This document shows positions 16,860 to 24,163 of a DNA stretch of 37,791 nt, in pieces. The position numbers and the translations under genes were made by a program. Origin of the DNA: Candidatus Solibacter sp. (GTDB lineage Bacteria > Acidobacteriota > Terriglobia > Bryobacterales > Bryobacteraceae); assembly GCA_025361425.1 (NCBI GenBank), contig JANYAH010000171.1, forward strand, positions 1 to 37,791, read 5' to 3'. Each line of letters opens with the position of its first letter. Within the stretch, counting starts at the first letter, position 1. The notes under the pieces were generated by a model. The model was not told the origin of the DNA. It made no database searches and saw only the letters and a list, made by a program, of their open reading frames with translations.

Positions 16860-16868
16860 TGAATCACA

Positions 16869-16888
16869 TTGCGATTTTTGAATCGCAA
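16869..16888 (+). promoter_or_regulatory. Perfect stem-loop in the 5' leader of the micro-ORF
   Basis: TTGCGATT and AATCGCAA form a perfect 8-bp inverted repeat around TTTG, beginning at or just after the predicted transcription start. It could be a 5' mRNA-stabilising hairpin or an operator. Confidence 0.5.
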
Positions 16889-16914
16889 AATTTGATGTTA
16901 GGGAGAATCAATCG

Positions 16915-16977
16915 ATGAAGACCGCAACCAAGAAAGCCGCCCCGAAGAAAAAGGCTGCTCCGAAGAAAAAGAAGTAG
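16915..16977 (+). CDS. 20-residue lysine-rich micropeptide (histone-tail-like)
   Basis: The ORF has ATG, 20 codons and TAG, and a good Shine-Dalgarno AGGGAG nine bases upstream. The peptide is half lysine and contains two tandem AAPKKK units, like the Lys/Ala/Pro tails of histone H1-like and extended HU proteins. The two 18-base repeat units (16936-16953 and 16954-16971) differ only at two synonymous alanine codons (GCC to GCT), as expected if the peptide is under selection. A promoter, a leader stem-loop and a terminator bracket it as a complete monocistronic unit. A role in nucleoid or RNA binding is an inference from charge. I know of no named family. Confidence 0.65.
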   Translation: MKTATKKAAPKKKAAPKKKK

Positions 16978-17022
16978 TCTGGGCGTCGCCCTGAACAAGG
17001 GCTGCAAACAGGTTATGACTCC

Positions 17023-17047
17023 AAGGCCCCGGTTTCCGGGGCCTTTT
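17023..17047 (+). terminator. Intrinsic terminator of the micro-ORF unit
   Basis: AAGGCCCCGG and CCGGGGCCTT form a 10-bp GC-rich stem with a TTT loop, and the stem end runs directly into a T-tract on the plus strand. It is about 45 bases after the micro-ORF stop. The minus-strand reading has no T-tract, so it serves the plus-strand unit. Confidence 0.85.
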
Positions 17048-17054
17048 TCATTGT

Positions 17055-18059
17055 TTAGGGCTTTTCCCTCCGGTGCTCTCCTCCCTCTCTCCCTTCGGTT
17101 TTCTTCTGCAGCAGAACCCGGAACGTCTCTCCCATTCCGAACAGCAGCGTCTTGAGCTGCATGCGGCGGCGCAACTCCTCCGCCGCGCCGCCCGCGCCCA
17201 GCGCCGCCGCAAACTGGTCCGGTTCTCCGGCGGCCAACAGCGTCTGCGCCAGCGTCTCAAAGCGCACGGTTGTGAAGCCACACGCGGCGCCGCTCTCTTG
17301 GAGCGCGGTGAAGTTCACGTGCGCCGTGATGTCGCGCAACCCGGCGTCGGACAGCACGTCTTCGCGCGCCGTATGCCGCCGATATCCCATCAGCGTGCCC
17401 GCCGGAAAACGCACGCTCTCCGCGCGCGTGAAACCATAATCGACACTCAGCACGTATCCTTTGGTTAACGCCGCCGCCATGCGCTCGAGCCACGCAACCG
17501 CCTCCAGGTTCACTTCGTACCAACGGCCTTCCTCGGGCGGCAGGTAGTAGCGGCGCAGGTAGCGGTCCGCGTTTGCGCCAACCACTTCTCCGGTGTGCCA
17601 GCGGAAGACGCCGTCCGCCATCGCGACCCGTTGCTCATGGAAAGCGCCGTTCTGGTACACCGCGGCATCCACCGGAAGCGCGTCGAAGAACTCGTTGGAG
17701 AAAACAACACCGGTAAAGTTTTCGGGCATCGCGCCCAAATCGATATCCACCGCCACGTAGTTCCATGCGGCGAATGCCTCCGCCATCTCGCCCCGCCCCG
17801 CTCCCACCTCGACCACGGTAAACTCGCGCGGTTCGCCCATCTCGCGGTAGAGTTCGCGAATCCGCGCCGCCATCAGAATGCCGAAGACCGGCTGGATCTG
17901 TTCCGCCGTGAAAAAGTCGCCGCGCTTGCCGAACGGATCCCGCACGCGCCGGTAGTAGCCGTATTCCGGATGATAGAGGGCCACATCCATGAAGCGCCGG
18001 AACGGAATCGGACCGTTGCGCCAGATCTCCGCCGCCAGAAGTTCGCCGGCCGGCGTCAT
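17055..18059 (-). CDS. MidA/NDUFAF7-family class I SAM-dependent methyltransferase
   Basis: About 334 residues from the ATG at 18059. The N-terminus GELLAAEIWRNGPIPFRRFMDVALYHPEYGYY with GKRGDFFTAEQIQPVFG is diagnostic of the MidA (PF02636) family. SAM-binding motif I appears as FTVVEVGAGRGEMA, and the SNEFFDALPVD segment is the conserved NE..DA stretch. The human homologue NDUFAF7 methylates an arginine of a complex I subunit; the bacterial substrate is uncertain. Its start overlaps the stop of a small upstream gene by ATGA, implying coupled expression. The C-terminus ends in a charged low-complexity tail. Confidence 0.88.
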   Translation of the reverse strand: MTPAGELLAAEIWRNGPIPFRRFMDVALYHPEYGYYRRVRDPFGKRGDFFTAEQIQPVFGILMAARIRELYREMGEPREFTVVEVGAGRGEMAEAFAAWNYVAVDIDLGAMPENFTGVVFSNEFFDALPVDAAVYQNGAFHEQRVAMADGVFRWHTGEVVGANADRYLRRYYLPPEEGRWYEVNLEAVAWLERMAAALTKGYVLSVDYGFTRAESVRFPAGTLMGYRRHTAREDVLSDAGLRDITAHVNFTALQESGAACGFTTVRFETLAQTLLAAGEPDQFAAALGAGGAAEELRRRMQLKTLLFGMGETFRVLLQKKTEGREGGEHRREKP

Positions 18060-18331
18060 GCGCGCTGCTCCCGGTTCTGCGGCGTCTCCAGGAACATTTC
18101 CACCAGATAATCGTGCATGCAATCGTAGAGGTACCGCTGGAAGGTCCAGGCAAACTGCGGGTGTTCGATGTCGCGGGCGTGAATGGGCGCGTAGTAGGTG
18201 TGCAGGCCCAGCCGGCGATCCTTCAGTTCGATCACCAGTTCGACCGCGCCATTCTGCTCCCGCGCCGAGAAACTAAGCAGCGCGTGCTTGTAGCGGCGGG
18301 TTTCCACCAGCACTTTTTCCAGAGGGGTCAC
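18056..18331 (-). CDS. Small conserved-looking protein upstream of the MidA-type gene
   Basis: About 91 residues are proposed from the GTG at 18331; the open frame continues upstream but becomes Arg/Ser-rich shadow sequence there. The protein is soluble, with phrases ETRRYKHALLSFSARE, LVIELKDRRLGLHTYYAPIHARDIEHPQ and WTFQRYLYDCMHDYLVEMF. The His- and Tyr-rich middle is notable, but no domain is recognised. It overlaps the methyltransferase start by four bases and starts only 25 bases from the divergent gene at 18357. The RBS is weak. Confidence 0.6.
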   Translation of the reverse strand: MTPLEKVLVETRRYKHALLSFSAREQNGAVELVIELKDRRLGLHTYYAPIHARDIEHPQFAWTFQRYLYDCMHDYLVEMFLETPQNREQRA

Positions 18332-18356
18332 GGACTTTATGCTAGCGTGAAAAACG

Positions 18357-18956
18357 ATGGCGTTGCCACCCACTGTCCGCGTGAAGCTCAGTTCCGAAGC
18401 TGCCGAATCCATTTCCATCACGCCCGTAGTGGTGCGGGAAATGCCGGTTCGCGAACTGGTGGAGTACATGCTGGGCGTTACCGGCAAGGACGAAGCGCGC
18501 GTCCGCGAACTCCTGCTGCGCGGTAGCCTGGTCAGCGGCGCTTCGCGATTCCGTTGGACTGGGTGGGACGCCGGCCTCGCGAACCTGCGCGAACTGCTGG
18601 CCACGTTCCCGGATCCAGACCCCTCGCGCCGGTTCGCCGCCGCGAATTGCACACGCGCCACGTTGCGCGGCGGCCGCCAGCCCATCGAGATTTCGCGCGA
18701 AGCTGGAGCCCGCAAGGGTTTGTTCCAGCGAGAGAGTTTTTGGGATGTGCTGATGACGGCGATCGACGGGGCCACCCCGGCCTACGCCGGATACTCGTAC
18801 CGCGAACGCTCCGACCGTTACCTCCGCGTGTTCACCCAAGCCGAACTTGAACAACTCCGCGCCGCTAGCCGGCTGATCCGCTACTCCATCTTAAGCGACC
18901 AGATCCGCACCGCGGCGTTCACCCAAGCCGAACTCTACGTGAAACGAGAGGTGTAG
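18357..18956 (+). CDS. Hypothetical protein, possibly with an S4-like N-terminal part
   Basis: The 199-residue soluble protein has coherent protein composition and no membrane segment. Residues about 28-65 (MPVRELVEYMLGVTGKDEARVRELLLRGSLVSGASRFRWTG) loosely resemble an S4-type RNA-binding motif, in which a basic helix is followed by a G-x-V turn. This is a weak, unverified resemblance. The remainder (TPAYAGYSYRERSDRYLRVFTQAELEQL and YSILSDQIRTAAF) is unfamiliar. It is divergent from the small gene/midA pair, with start codons 25 bases apart, and ends two bases before the convergent dnaB gene stop. Conservation within Acidobacteria is suspected but untested. Confidence 0.65.
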   Translation: MALPPTVRVKLSSEAAESISITPVVVREMPVRELVEYMLGVTGKDEARVRELLLRGSLVSGASRFRWTGWDAGLANLRELLATFPDPDPSRRFAAANCTRATLRGGRQPIEISREAGARKGLFQRESFWDVLMTAIDGATPAYAGYSYRERSDRYLRVFTQAELEQLRAASRLIRYSILSDQIRTAAFTQAELYVKREV

Positions 18957-18958
18957 TC

Positions 18959-20323
18959 CTACTCCTCCGGCAACTCTCCGGTATCTTCCGCGCGATTCTC
19001 GAACTTCGTCTGCGCGTGCAGGAATACCAGGTTCACGGTGCCGATGGGTCCGTTGCGTTGTTTGGCGATGATCAACTCCGCCAGTCCCTTGAGGTCTTCG
19101 CGATCGCGATTGTATACTTCTTCGCGAAACACAAAGCCCACCACGTCGGCGTCCTGCTCGATGGATCCGCTCTCGCGGAGGTCGCTCAATTGCGGCCGGT
19201 GGTCGCCCTGCCGGGATTCCACCGCGCGGCTCAACTGGGAAAGCACCATCATCGGTACGTTGAGTTCCTTGGCCAGCAGTTTGAGACCGCGCGAGAGCGC
19301 GCTGACTTCCTGATTGCGATTCTCAGTCCGCCCCCGCATGCTCATCAATTGCAGGTAATCCACAATCACCAGGCCCAATTGCTTGCGCTCAGATTTCAGG
19401 CGCCGCAGTTTGGCATGCATATCCATGAGGTGCAAACCCGCCGTATCGTCGATGTAGAGCGGCGCCTCCACCAGATCCTGCAGGCTCTGGTTCAGCCTGC
19501 GGCGTTCCTCTTGCGAGAGGTAACCGGTGCGGAATCGCTGGCTGTCCACCCGCGCCGACGCGCAGAGCATACGGGTCAGCAGCGACTCCTTGGACATTTC
19601 GAGCGAAAATACCGCCACCGTTTGTTTGTTCTTCAGCGCCACGTGTTGCGCGATGTTCAAGGCCAAGGCGGTCTTCCCCATGGAAGGGCGGCCGGCCACA
19701 ATGAACAGGTCCCCACCATGCATGCCGCCGGTGTATTCATCCAGTTTCAGAAAGCCCGTGCTGACGCCCTTAACGCGCTTGCTGGGGTCCAGGAAGGCGC
19801 TGATGCCGCCTTCGTAACCCCGCAAGATCTCGTCGGGATTTAGCAAGCCGCTCTTCACCTGGGCCTCGCCCAGCTTGAGCAGGGTCTCCTCGGCCCCCGC
19901 CAGAATCTCGTCCGGCGATTCCTCGGCCATCATCGCCCGATTTCTCATGTGCTCGGAAGCGAAGATGATGCTGCGCAGCGTGGCCTTGTCCTTCACTAAA
20001 CGGATGTAGGCGTCGACGTTGGGAATCTGCGGAAGGCCATCGTCCAGGGAAACCAGGTAGCTCAGGCCGTCGCAAGATTCCAGCTCACCGAACTTCATCA
20101 GCTCATTAGCCACGGTGATGCGGTCGATCTTTTCGCCGCGCTGGTACACGTCGCTCATGCGCTTGAAAATGCGGCGGTGCTTCTCCAGGCTGAAATCGTT
20201 GCCTTCCAGCGTGCCGGCCGCCTGGATGTAGAGGCTGTCATCCAGCAGAATGGAACCAAGCACGAAGCGCTCGGCGTCGACATTCGTGGGTAGACCCGTT
20301 TCGGTGGCGTGTTGCGCAGACAT
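18959..20323 (-). CDS. dnaB: Replicative DNA helicase DnaB
   Basis: The 454-residue protein has the N-terminal DnaB domain (NVDAERFVLGSILLDDSLY), a linker, and a RecA-like helicase domain starting GVSTGFLKLDEYTGGMHGGDLFIVAGRPSMGKTALALNIA (Walker A about 211-218). Walker B is LVIVDYLQLM, followed by LSQLSRAVE and LSDLRESGSIEQDADVV. Length and motifs are typical and no intein interrupts it. It unwinds DNA at the replication fork as a homohexamer. Two DnaA-box-like sequences lie upstream between it and the DUF421 gene. Confidence 0.97.
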   Translation of the reverse strand: MSAQHATETGLPTNVDAERFVLGSILLDDSLYIQAAGTLEGNDFSLEKHRRIFKRMSDVYQRGEKIDRITVANELMKFGELESCDGLSYLVSLDDGLPQIPNVDAYIRLVKDKATLRSIIFASEHMRNRAMMAEESPDEILAGAEETLLKLGEAQVKSGLLNPDEILRGYEGGISAFLDPSKRVKGVSTGFLKLDEYTGGMHGGDLFIVAGRPSMGKTALALNIAQHVALKNKQTVAVFSLEMSKESLLTRMLCASARVDSQRFRTGYLSQEERRRLNQSLQDLVEAPLYIDDTAGLHLMDMHAKLRRLKSERKQLGLVIVDYLQLMSMRGRTENRNQEVSALSRGLKLLAKELNVPMMVLSQLSRAVESRQGDHRPQLSDLRESGSIEQDADVVGFVFREEVYNRDREDLKGLAELIIAKQRNGPIGTVNLVFLHAQTKFENRAEDTGELPEE

Positions 20324-20384
20324 CGTGAATCACTAAGCGTAGCTGGGAGACAAGTGCATAAAGCGCCAAGCGCCCAAAAATAGC

Positions 20385-20455
20385 TGTGGATGAGCAACCT
20401 GACTGCAATCAGCAGATGGCCCGCTGTTTACACAGCCGTCATCAACTTTTCCACA
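20385..20455. promoter_or_regulatory. Two near-consensus DnaA-box-like sequences upstream of dnaB
   Basis: TGTGGATGA (20385-20393) and TTTTCCACA (20447-20455) each match the 9-base DnaA box (TTATCCACA or its complement) at 8 of 9 positions. They lie within 70 bases in the divergent dnaB/DUF421 gap. They could regulate dnaB or be chance matches. Confidence 0.35.
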
Positions 20456-20565
20456 ATATTTGCAGTGCACGCCATGCCCTCCCGTTCTTCAAAAACACCG
20501 AGCTCTTATTCTGTTTTAGCAAATTACAGACCATTGGGGGATAGACTAATTTGGGAGGGCATGGA

Positions 20566-21165
20566 ATGCCTGAATGGCTGGCTTCGCCGAAGATGTGGGG
20601 CGATATTTTCGTTGTGGGTGCGCCGATTGCGGAAAAGATCCTGCGCCCGGCGCTGGTGTATGTTTTCCTGGTGGTCGCGCTGCGTGTCTTCGGCAAGCGC
20701 GAACTGGCGCAACTCAACCCGTTTGACCTGGTGGTGCTGCTGTCGCTTTCCAACACGGTGCAGAATGCCATCATCGGCAACGACAACTCGCTGTCGGGCG
20801 GCCTGATCGGCGCATTCTCCTTGTTGGCGCTCAACTACCTGGTGGTACGCTTCCTGTTCCGCCACCGCCGTCTCGACGAGATCCTGGAAGGCGCGCCGAC
20901 GGTAATGATTGATCATGGATGCGTCAACCAGGGCGCCTTGGCGAAGGAGTTGCTGACCACAGCGGAGCTGATGACGGTTCTCCACCGCCAGGGCTTCGAA
21001 ACCGTGGAAGAGGTGGAGCGCTGCGTTCTCGAACCGGGGGGCACATTTGACATCAAGGGAATCAGCCCGCCTCTCGAAAAGCTTAACCACGAAGAAATTA
21101 TGCGCGCCCTGAAGGATCTCAGCACCAGGCTGGATGCCCTGACGCAGGCGCGCGGCCCAGCCTGA
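20566..21165 (+). CDS. DUF421/YetF-family membrane protein
   Basis: The 199-residue protein has three N-terminal membrane helices (about 20-110), including the family phrase RPALVYVFLVVALRVFGKRELAQLNPFDLVVLLSLSNTVQNAIIG. A cytoplasmic YetF-type domain follows (RRLDEILEGAPTVMIDHG, LLTTAELMTVLHRQGFETVEEVERCVLEPGG). The ATG at 20566 has an ideal GGGAGG Shine-Dalgarno seven bases upstream, which excludes the in-frame TTG at 20551. DUF421 proteins are of uncertain function; some are tied to spore or envelope integrity. The tRNA-Ser gene begins 17 bases after the stop. Confidence 0.88.
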   Translation: MPEWLASPKMWGDIFVVGAPIAEKILRPALVYVFLVVALRVFGKRELAQLNPFDLVVLLSLSNTVQNAIIGNDNSLSGGLIGAFSLLALNYLVVRFLFRHRRLDEILEGAPTVMIDHGCVNQGALAKELLTTAELMTVLHRQGFETVEEVERCVLEPGGTFDIKGISPPLEKLNHEEIMRALKDLSTRLDALTQARGPA

Positions 21166-21167
21166 TT

Positions 21168-21173
21168 TATAAT
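21168..21173 (+). promoter_or_regulatory. Perfect -10 element for tRNA-Ser
   Basis: TATAAT directly follows the DUF421 stop codon and lies 9 bases before the tRNA 5' end. No convincing -35 hexamer is found at 17 bases upstream, where the sequence codes for the DUF421 C-terminus. Confidence 0.5.
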
Positions 21174-21182
21174 AAGGATGCC

Positions 21183-21272
21183 GGAGGAATGGGTGAGTGG
21201 TTGATACCGGCGGTCTTGAAAACCGTTAACGGGGAAACTCGTTCGGGGGTTCGAATCCCTCTTCCTCCGCCA
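21183..21272 (+). tRNA. tRNA-Ser (anticodon TGA)
   Basis: This class II tRNA has acceptor GGAGGAA pairing with TTCCTCC, anticodon loop CTTGAAA (anticodon TGA), a long variable arm (roughly AACGGGGAAACTCGTT) and T-loop GGGGGTTCGAATCCCTC. It has discriminator G, typical of serine tRNAs, and an encoded CCA. Confidence 0.96.
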
Positions 21273-21291
21273 GAATTCATCCAGCCGTGGT

Positions 21292-22494
21292 TTAGGTTTC
21301 CCGCATTGAGCCGAGATTGAGGACGCGGGTGACGGACCTCGCGATCATCAGTTCCTCGTCGGTGCGGATGACCCGCACCCTGACCCGGCCGGCTCTCGCC
21401 GAAATCAGCGGTGCATTCCTCGCATTGCGCTTCCGGTTAAGTTCGATGCCGAGAAAGCCGAGTCCATCGCAGATCCGCTCCCGGATCAACGGCGCGTTTT
21501 CGCCGATGCCCGCGGCGAAGACAAGTGTCTCCAGGCCACCCAGCGCCGCGGCGAAGGAGCCGATCCATTTCCTCACCTGGTAGCAAAATAGCTCCACCGC
21601 CTGCGCCGCCCGGACATCGCTGGCTTCACGCGCGCACAAGTCGCGCAGGTCTGAGCTGGTCCCGGAAACTCCCAGCAGGCCGGATTCGTGGTTCACCATC
21701 TTCTGAAATTGCGCCACCGTCATGCGCTCGGTGCGCGCCAGGTAATAAACCAGTCCTGGATCCAGGTCTCCCGTGCGCGTGCCCATGACCAACCCTGCCG
21801 CGGGCGTGAAGCCCATGCTGGTATCGACGCTCTTGCCGTGGCGCACGGCGGCCAAGCTGGCGCCATTGCCGAGATGCGCGAGGATCACACGGCCCTCCGC
21901 GGCAGCGGGATCGAGGCGGCCAAGTTCCTCCATCAAATAGGCGTAGGACAGGCCGTGAAATCCATAGCGCTCCACGCCCCTAGCCGCATAACGCCGGGGA
22001 ATCGGCAGTAGCTTCGCGACCCGCGGCATGTTGCGGTGAAACGCGGTGTCAAAGCACGCCACCTGGGGCAGTTTTGGATGCCGCCGCCTGAACGCCTCAA
22101 TCAGCCCGATTTCGCGCGGCAGGTGCTCGGGGGCATACACCGTGATGCGGTGTAGTTCCGCGAGCAGCTTCGGCGTGACCCGCTCCGGCTCGGAATGCTT
22201 CATGCCGTGCACCACGCGGTGTCCAACTGCTTTGACCGACGCGAAGACCGGCTGCGTCTCAAGCCAATCCAGCAGAAAATCCGCCGCCGTGCCGTGGTCG
22301 GCGAGTGCAAGGCGGCGCGAACCCGGCAGTTTTCCAGCCGGATCGGTGACGGTCAAATTCGTGCCGCTCAAACCGATTCGATCGATCTTTCCATCCAGCC
22401 GCCGCCGCGGCGTGTCACCTGCTTCATACACCGCGAACCGAATGCTCGACGAGCCGCCGTTGACCGTCAGGACGCAGGGCATCGCGGTTTTCAT
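21292..22494 (-). CDS. ackA: Acetate kinase
   Basis: The 400-residue protein carries the acetate/butyrate kinase signatures: VLTVNGGSSSIRF at the N-terminus, ARGVERYGFHGLSYAYL, VILAHLGNGASLAAVRHGKSVDTSMGFTPAAGLVMGTRTGDLDPG and FAAGIGENAPLIRERIC. It converts acetyl phosphate and ADP to acetate and ATP in the cytoplasm. A GGAAG Shine-Dalgarno seven bases before the ATG supports the start. Phosphotransacetylase is not next to it, and phosphoketolase is not seen in the window. Confidence 0.95.
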   Translation of the reverse strand: MKTAMPCVLTVNGGSSSIRFAVYEAGDTPRRRLDGKIDRIGLSGTNLTVTDPAGKLPGSRRLALADHGTAADFLLDWLETQPVFASVKAVGHRVVHGMKHSEPERVTPKLLAELHRITVYAPEHLPREIGLIEAFRRRHPKLPQVACFDTAFHRNMPRVAKLLPIPRRYAARGVERYGFHGLSYAYLMEELGRLDPAAAEGRVILAHLGNGASLAAVRHGKSVDTSMGFTPAAGLVMGTRTGDLDPGLVYYLARTERMTVAQFQKMVNHESGLLGVSGTSSDLRDLCAREASDVRAAQAVELFCYQVRKWIGSFAAALGGLETLVFAAGIGENAPLIRERICDGLGFLGIELNRKRNARNAPLISARAGRVRVRVIRTDEELMIARSVTRVLNLGSMRET

Positions 22495-22543
22495 CGGTCA
22501 ACTTCCGTGACAAAAACACCGGTCCGTCGCGCCGAGTACGGGG

Positions 22544-22888
22544 TCAACGGCCGAAAGTCCGGGAGCGCAGTTCTTCCACGGCATGGAACCAATCTTCTTG
22601 CGGCGAGCCCGCCGGACAGCCTCTAGCCTGCCAGAGTTCCTGAGCGAGGGCTGCGATGTCATCGTGTCCGAATGCGGCGATTCCATGTCCAATCGTAGCC
22701 GCCTGAGTTTGTCGATGAGCTTCTTGGGAGTGCTCGAGGGCTTGCCGTGACAGCTCGTGTGCCGTCAGGTGGTCCTGTTTACCCTGCTGCTCGGCAGCAA
22801 CACGATGGGCATGCGCGGCAACGTCGTGTAATTCGGCGGCTCGCTGGTGGTTCTCGTAATGTGATCCGTTGTTCTGACGAGTGGACAT
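22544..22888 (-). CDS. DUF2934-containing His/Gln-rich small protein
   Basis: The 114-residue protein has an N-terminal charged, histidine-rich helical region (about 1-70, repeated HxxxAA/HE patterns). It ends with the DUF2934 motif IAALAQELWQARGCPAGSPQEDWFHAVEEL at about 79-108. DUF2934 is common in soil and rhizobial genomes next to stress genes, without assigned function. No signal peptide is present. It begins a run of small genes together with a tiny membrane protein on the same strand and a divergent BON lipoprotein. The ATG lacks a strong RBS. Confidence 0.8.
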   Translation of the reverse strand: MSTRQNNGSHYENHQRAAELHDVAAHAHRVAAEQQGKQDHLTAHELSRQALEHSQEAHRQTQAATIGHGIAAFGHDDIAALAQELWQARGCPAGSPQEDWFHAVEELRSRTFGR

Positions 22889-22958
22889 ATTTAAAGTGTC
22901 GCTTTCCGCCCTGGTGTGGGCTTCCTTTGCAGTCTTAAACTCGCGGCCGGCAGCGGAG

Positions 22959-23171
22959 TTATCCCTTTCTGCCTGCTACGAGCAGCAAAACACCGCCAAT
23001 CAGCGCCACGGCGCCCGCGATGGGAGGCAGTGGTACGTCGTGTACCTTTTCCCGAGTGGCGTGAATCGGTCCGATGTCAACCACCTTTTCCGTCGTCGTG
23101 TACGTAAAACCACCCCACGCAAGCCCTAACAGACCAAGCACAATCAGGGTGATTCCAACCGCCTTGTTCAC
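22959..23171 (-). CDS. Small two-helix membrane protein
   Basis: Seventy residues are proposed from the GTG at 23171, which has an excellent AAGGAG Shine-Dalgarno about six bases upstream; an ATG at 23219 exists but has none. Two membrane helices flank a polar loop: AVGITLIVLGLLGLAWGG (about 4-21) and PIAGAVALIGGVLLLVAG (about 50-67). The loop TEKVVDIGPIHATREK is shared in my memory with small membrane proteins often annotated as hypothetical in soil bacteria. The role is unknown. It is divergent from the BON lipoprotein gene. Confidence 0.75.
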   Translation of the reverse strand: MNKAVGITLIVLGLLGLAWGGFTYTTTEKVVDIGPIHATREKVHDVPLPPIAGAVALIGGVLLLVAGRKG

Positions 23172-23388
23172 AATAGACTCCTTCGGGAGGCGGCAGCTAC
23201 ATGCAACCACCTCTGCCACTAACTAAGCAATCCGACAGCCAAACGGATTTACGCCATCCCAAAATCAGCTTATCGGACCGTTTGAGTTTCTCCGGGTCGT
23301 GCCGGCCGCGTAGGACTATTCCGACCGGAGACCTTTGGTCCTTCTCGTGCTGAGGGTAGATTGACCGATATCGTATCAAAGGAGAAAT

Positions 23389-23937
23389 ATGACGACATTC
23401 AAACTGTGCTTTTCTGTTCTGGCGGTAGTTTCCGTCGCGACTCTGGTAGGGTGCTCAACCACACCCACGCAGGTAGCCGACGTTTCGGGCAGCGTCCGCA
23501 CATCGCTGCAGCAGGCAGGCCTGAAAGATGTCTCGGTAAGTCAGGATCGTGACAAGGGCATCGTGACCTTGGGCGGACACGTGGCTCGAGACGGTGACAA
23601 GTTACAAGCAGAAACCATCGCAAGGTCCCTCGCGGGGAGCCAAGTAGTGGCGAACCAGATTGCAGTGATTCCGCCCGGCGTCGAGAGTGAAGCCAAAACG
23701 GTAAACTCAGACCTGGACAAGGGTATCGAGAGTAACCTGCATGCGGCTCTCATCCAATACAACCTTAACGAGAGCGTGAAATATTCTGTCAAGAATCACG
23801 TCGTCACACTGACCGGTGAGGTTGACTCTCAAGCCAAGCGCGCGCGGGCCGAAGAGATCGCGGTTGCGATTCCTAATGTGCAGCAGGTGGTGAACGTGTT
23901 GCAGGTTAAAGGGCAAAAGGCCACTTCTTCGAAGTAA
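23389..23937 (+). CDS. Lipoprotein with two BON domains
   Basis: The 182-residue protein begins with a lipoprotein signal (lipobox LVGC, Cys22). BON domain one spans about 30-95 (VRTSLQQAGLKDVSVSQDRDKGIVTLGGHV) and BON domain two about 105-175 (LHAALIQYNLNESVKYSVKNHVVTLTGEV), each with the closing VANQIAV or QQVVNVLQV strand. BON proteins (OsmY, DolP) bind phospholipids and support envelope integrity under osmotic stress. An AAAGGAG Shine-Dalgarno precedes the ATG. It is followed 39 bases later by a tiny membrane protein gene, so the two probably share a transcript. Confidence 0.88.
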   Translation: MTTFKLCFSVLAVVSVATLVGCSTTPTQVADVSGSVRTSLQQAGLKDVSVSQDRDKGIVTLGGHVARDGDKLQAETIARSLAGSQVVANQIAVIPPGVESEAKTVNSDLDKGIESNLHAALIQYNLNESVKYSVKNHVVTLTGEVDSQAKRARAEEIAVAIPNVQQVVNVLQVKGQKATSSK

Positions 23938-23976
23938 GAGTGGCTCAAGCTCGGCAATCGACACAATAAGGACATT

Positions 23977-24126
23977 ATGCTTTGGACAATCATCGCTTTG
24001 TTTTTGATTCTTTGGCTTCTGGGATTCAGTTTTAGCATTGGCGGAAGCCTGATCCACTTACTGCTGGTTGTGGCTTTGGTGGTGTTAGTCATCAACCTGG
24101 TGACTGGCCGGCGAGGAGCAATTTAG
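23977..24126 (+). CDS. lmo0937-family tiny membrane protein
   Basis: The 49-residue protein consists of two hydrophobic helices, MLWTIIALFLILWLLGFSF and LIHLLLVVALVVLVINL, separated by SIGGS, and ends in a basic tail. This is the known lmo0937 family pattern, found across many bacteria and often upregulated in stress. A Shine-Dalgarno AAGGA lies six bases before the ATG. It follows the BON lipoprotein gene on the same strand. Confidence 0.85.
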   Translation: MLWTIIALFLILWLLGFSFSIGGSLIHLLLVVALVVLVINLVTGRRGAI

Positions 24127-24163
24127 GATCTTTTGCCAGAGCCTTACCGCGCCTTCTCCGCCT

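Noticed and set aside
16936-16971. Tandem 18-bp repeats as a possible CRISPR-like or VNTR array
   Set aside because: Only two copies, in frame, within a small ORF, differing by synonymous changes; better explained as peptide repeats.
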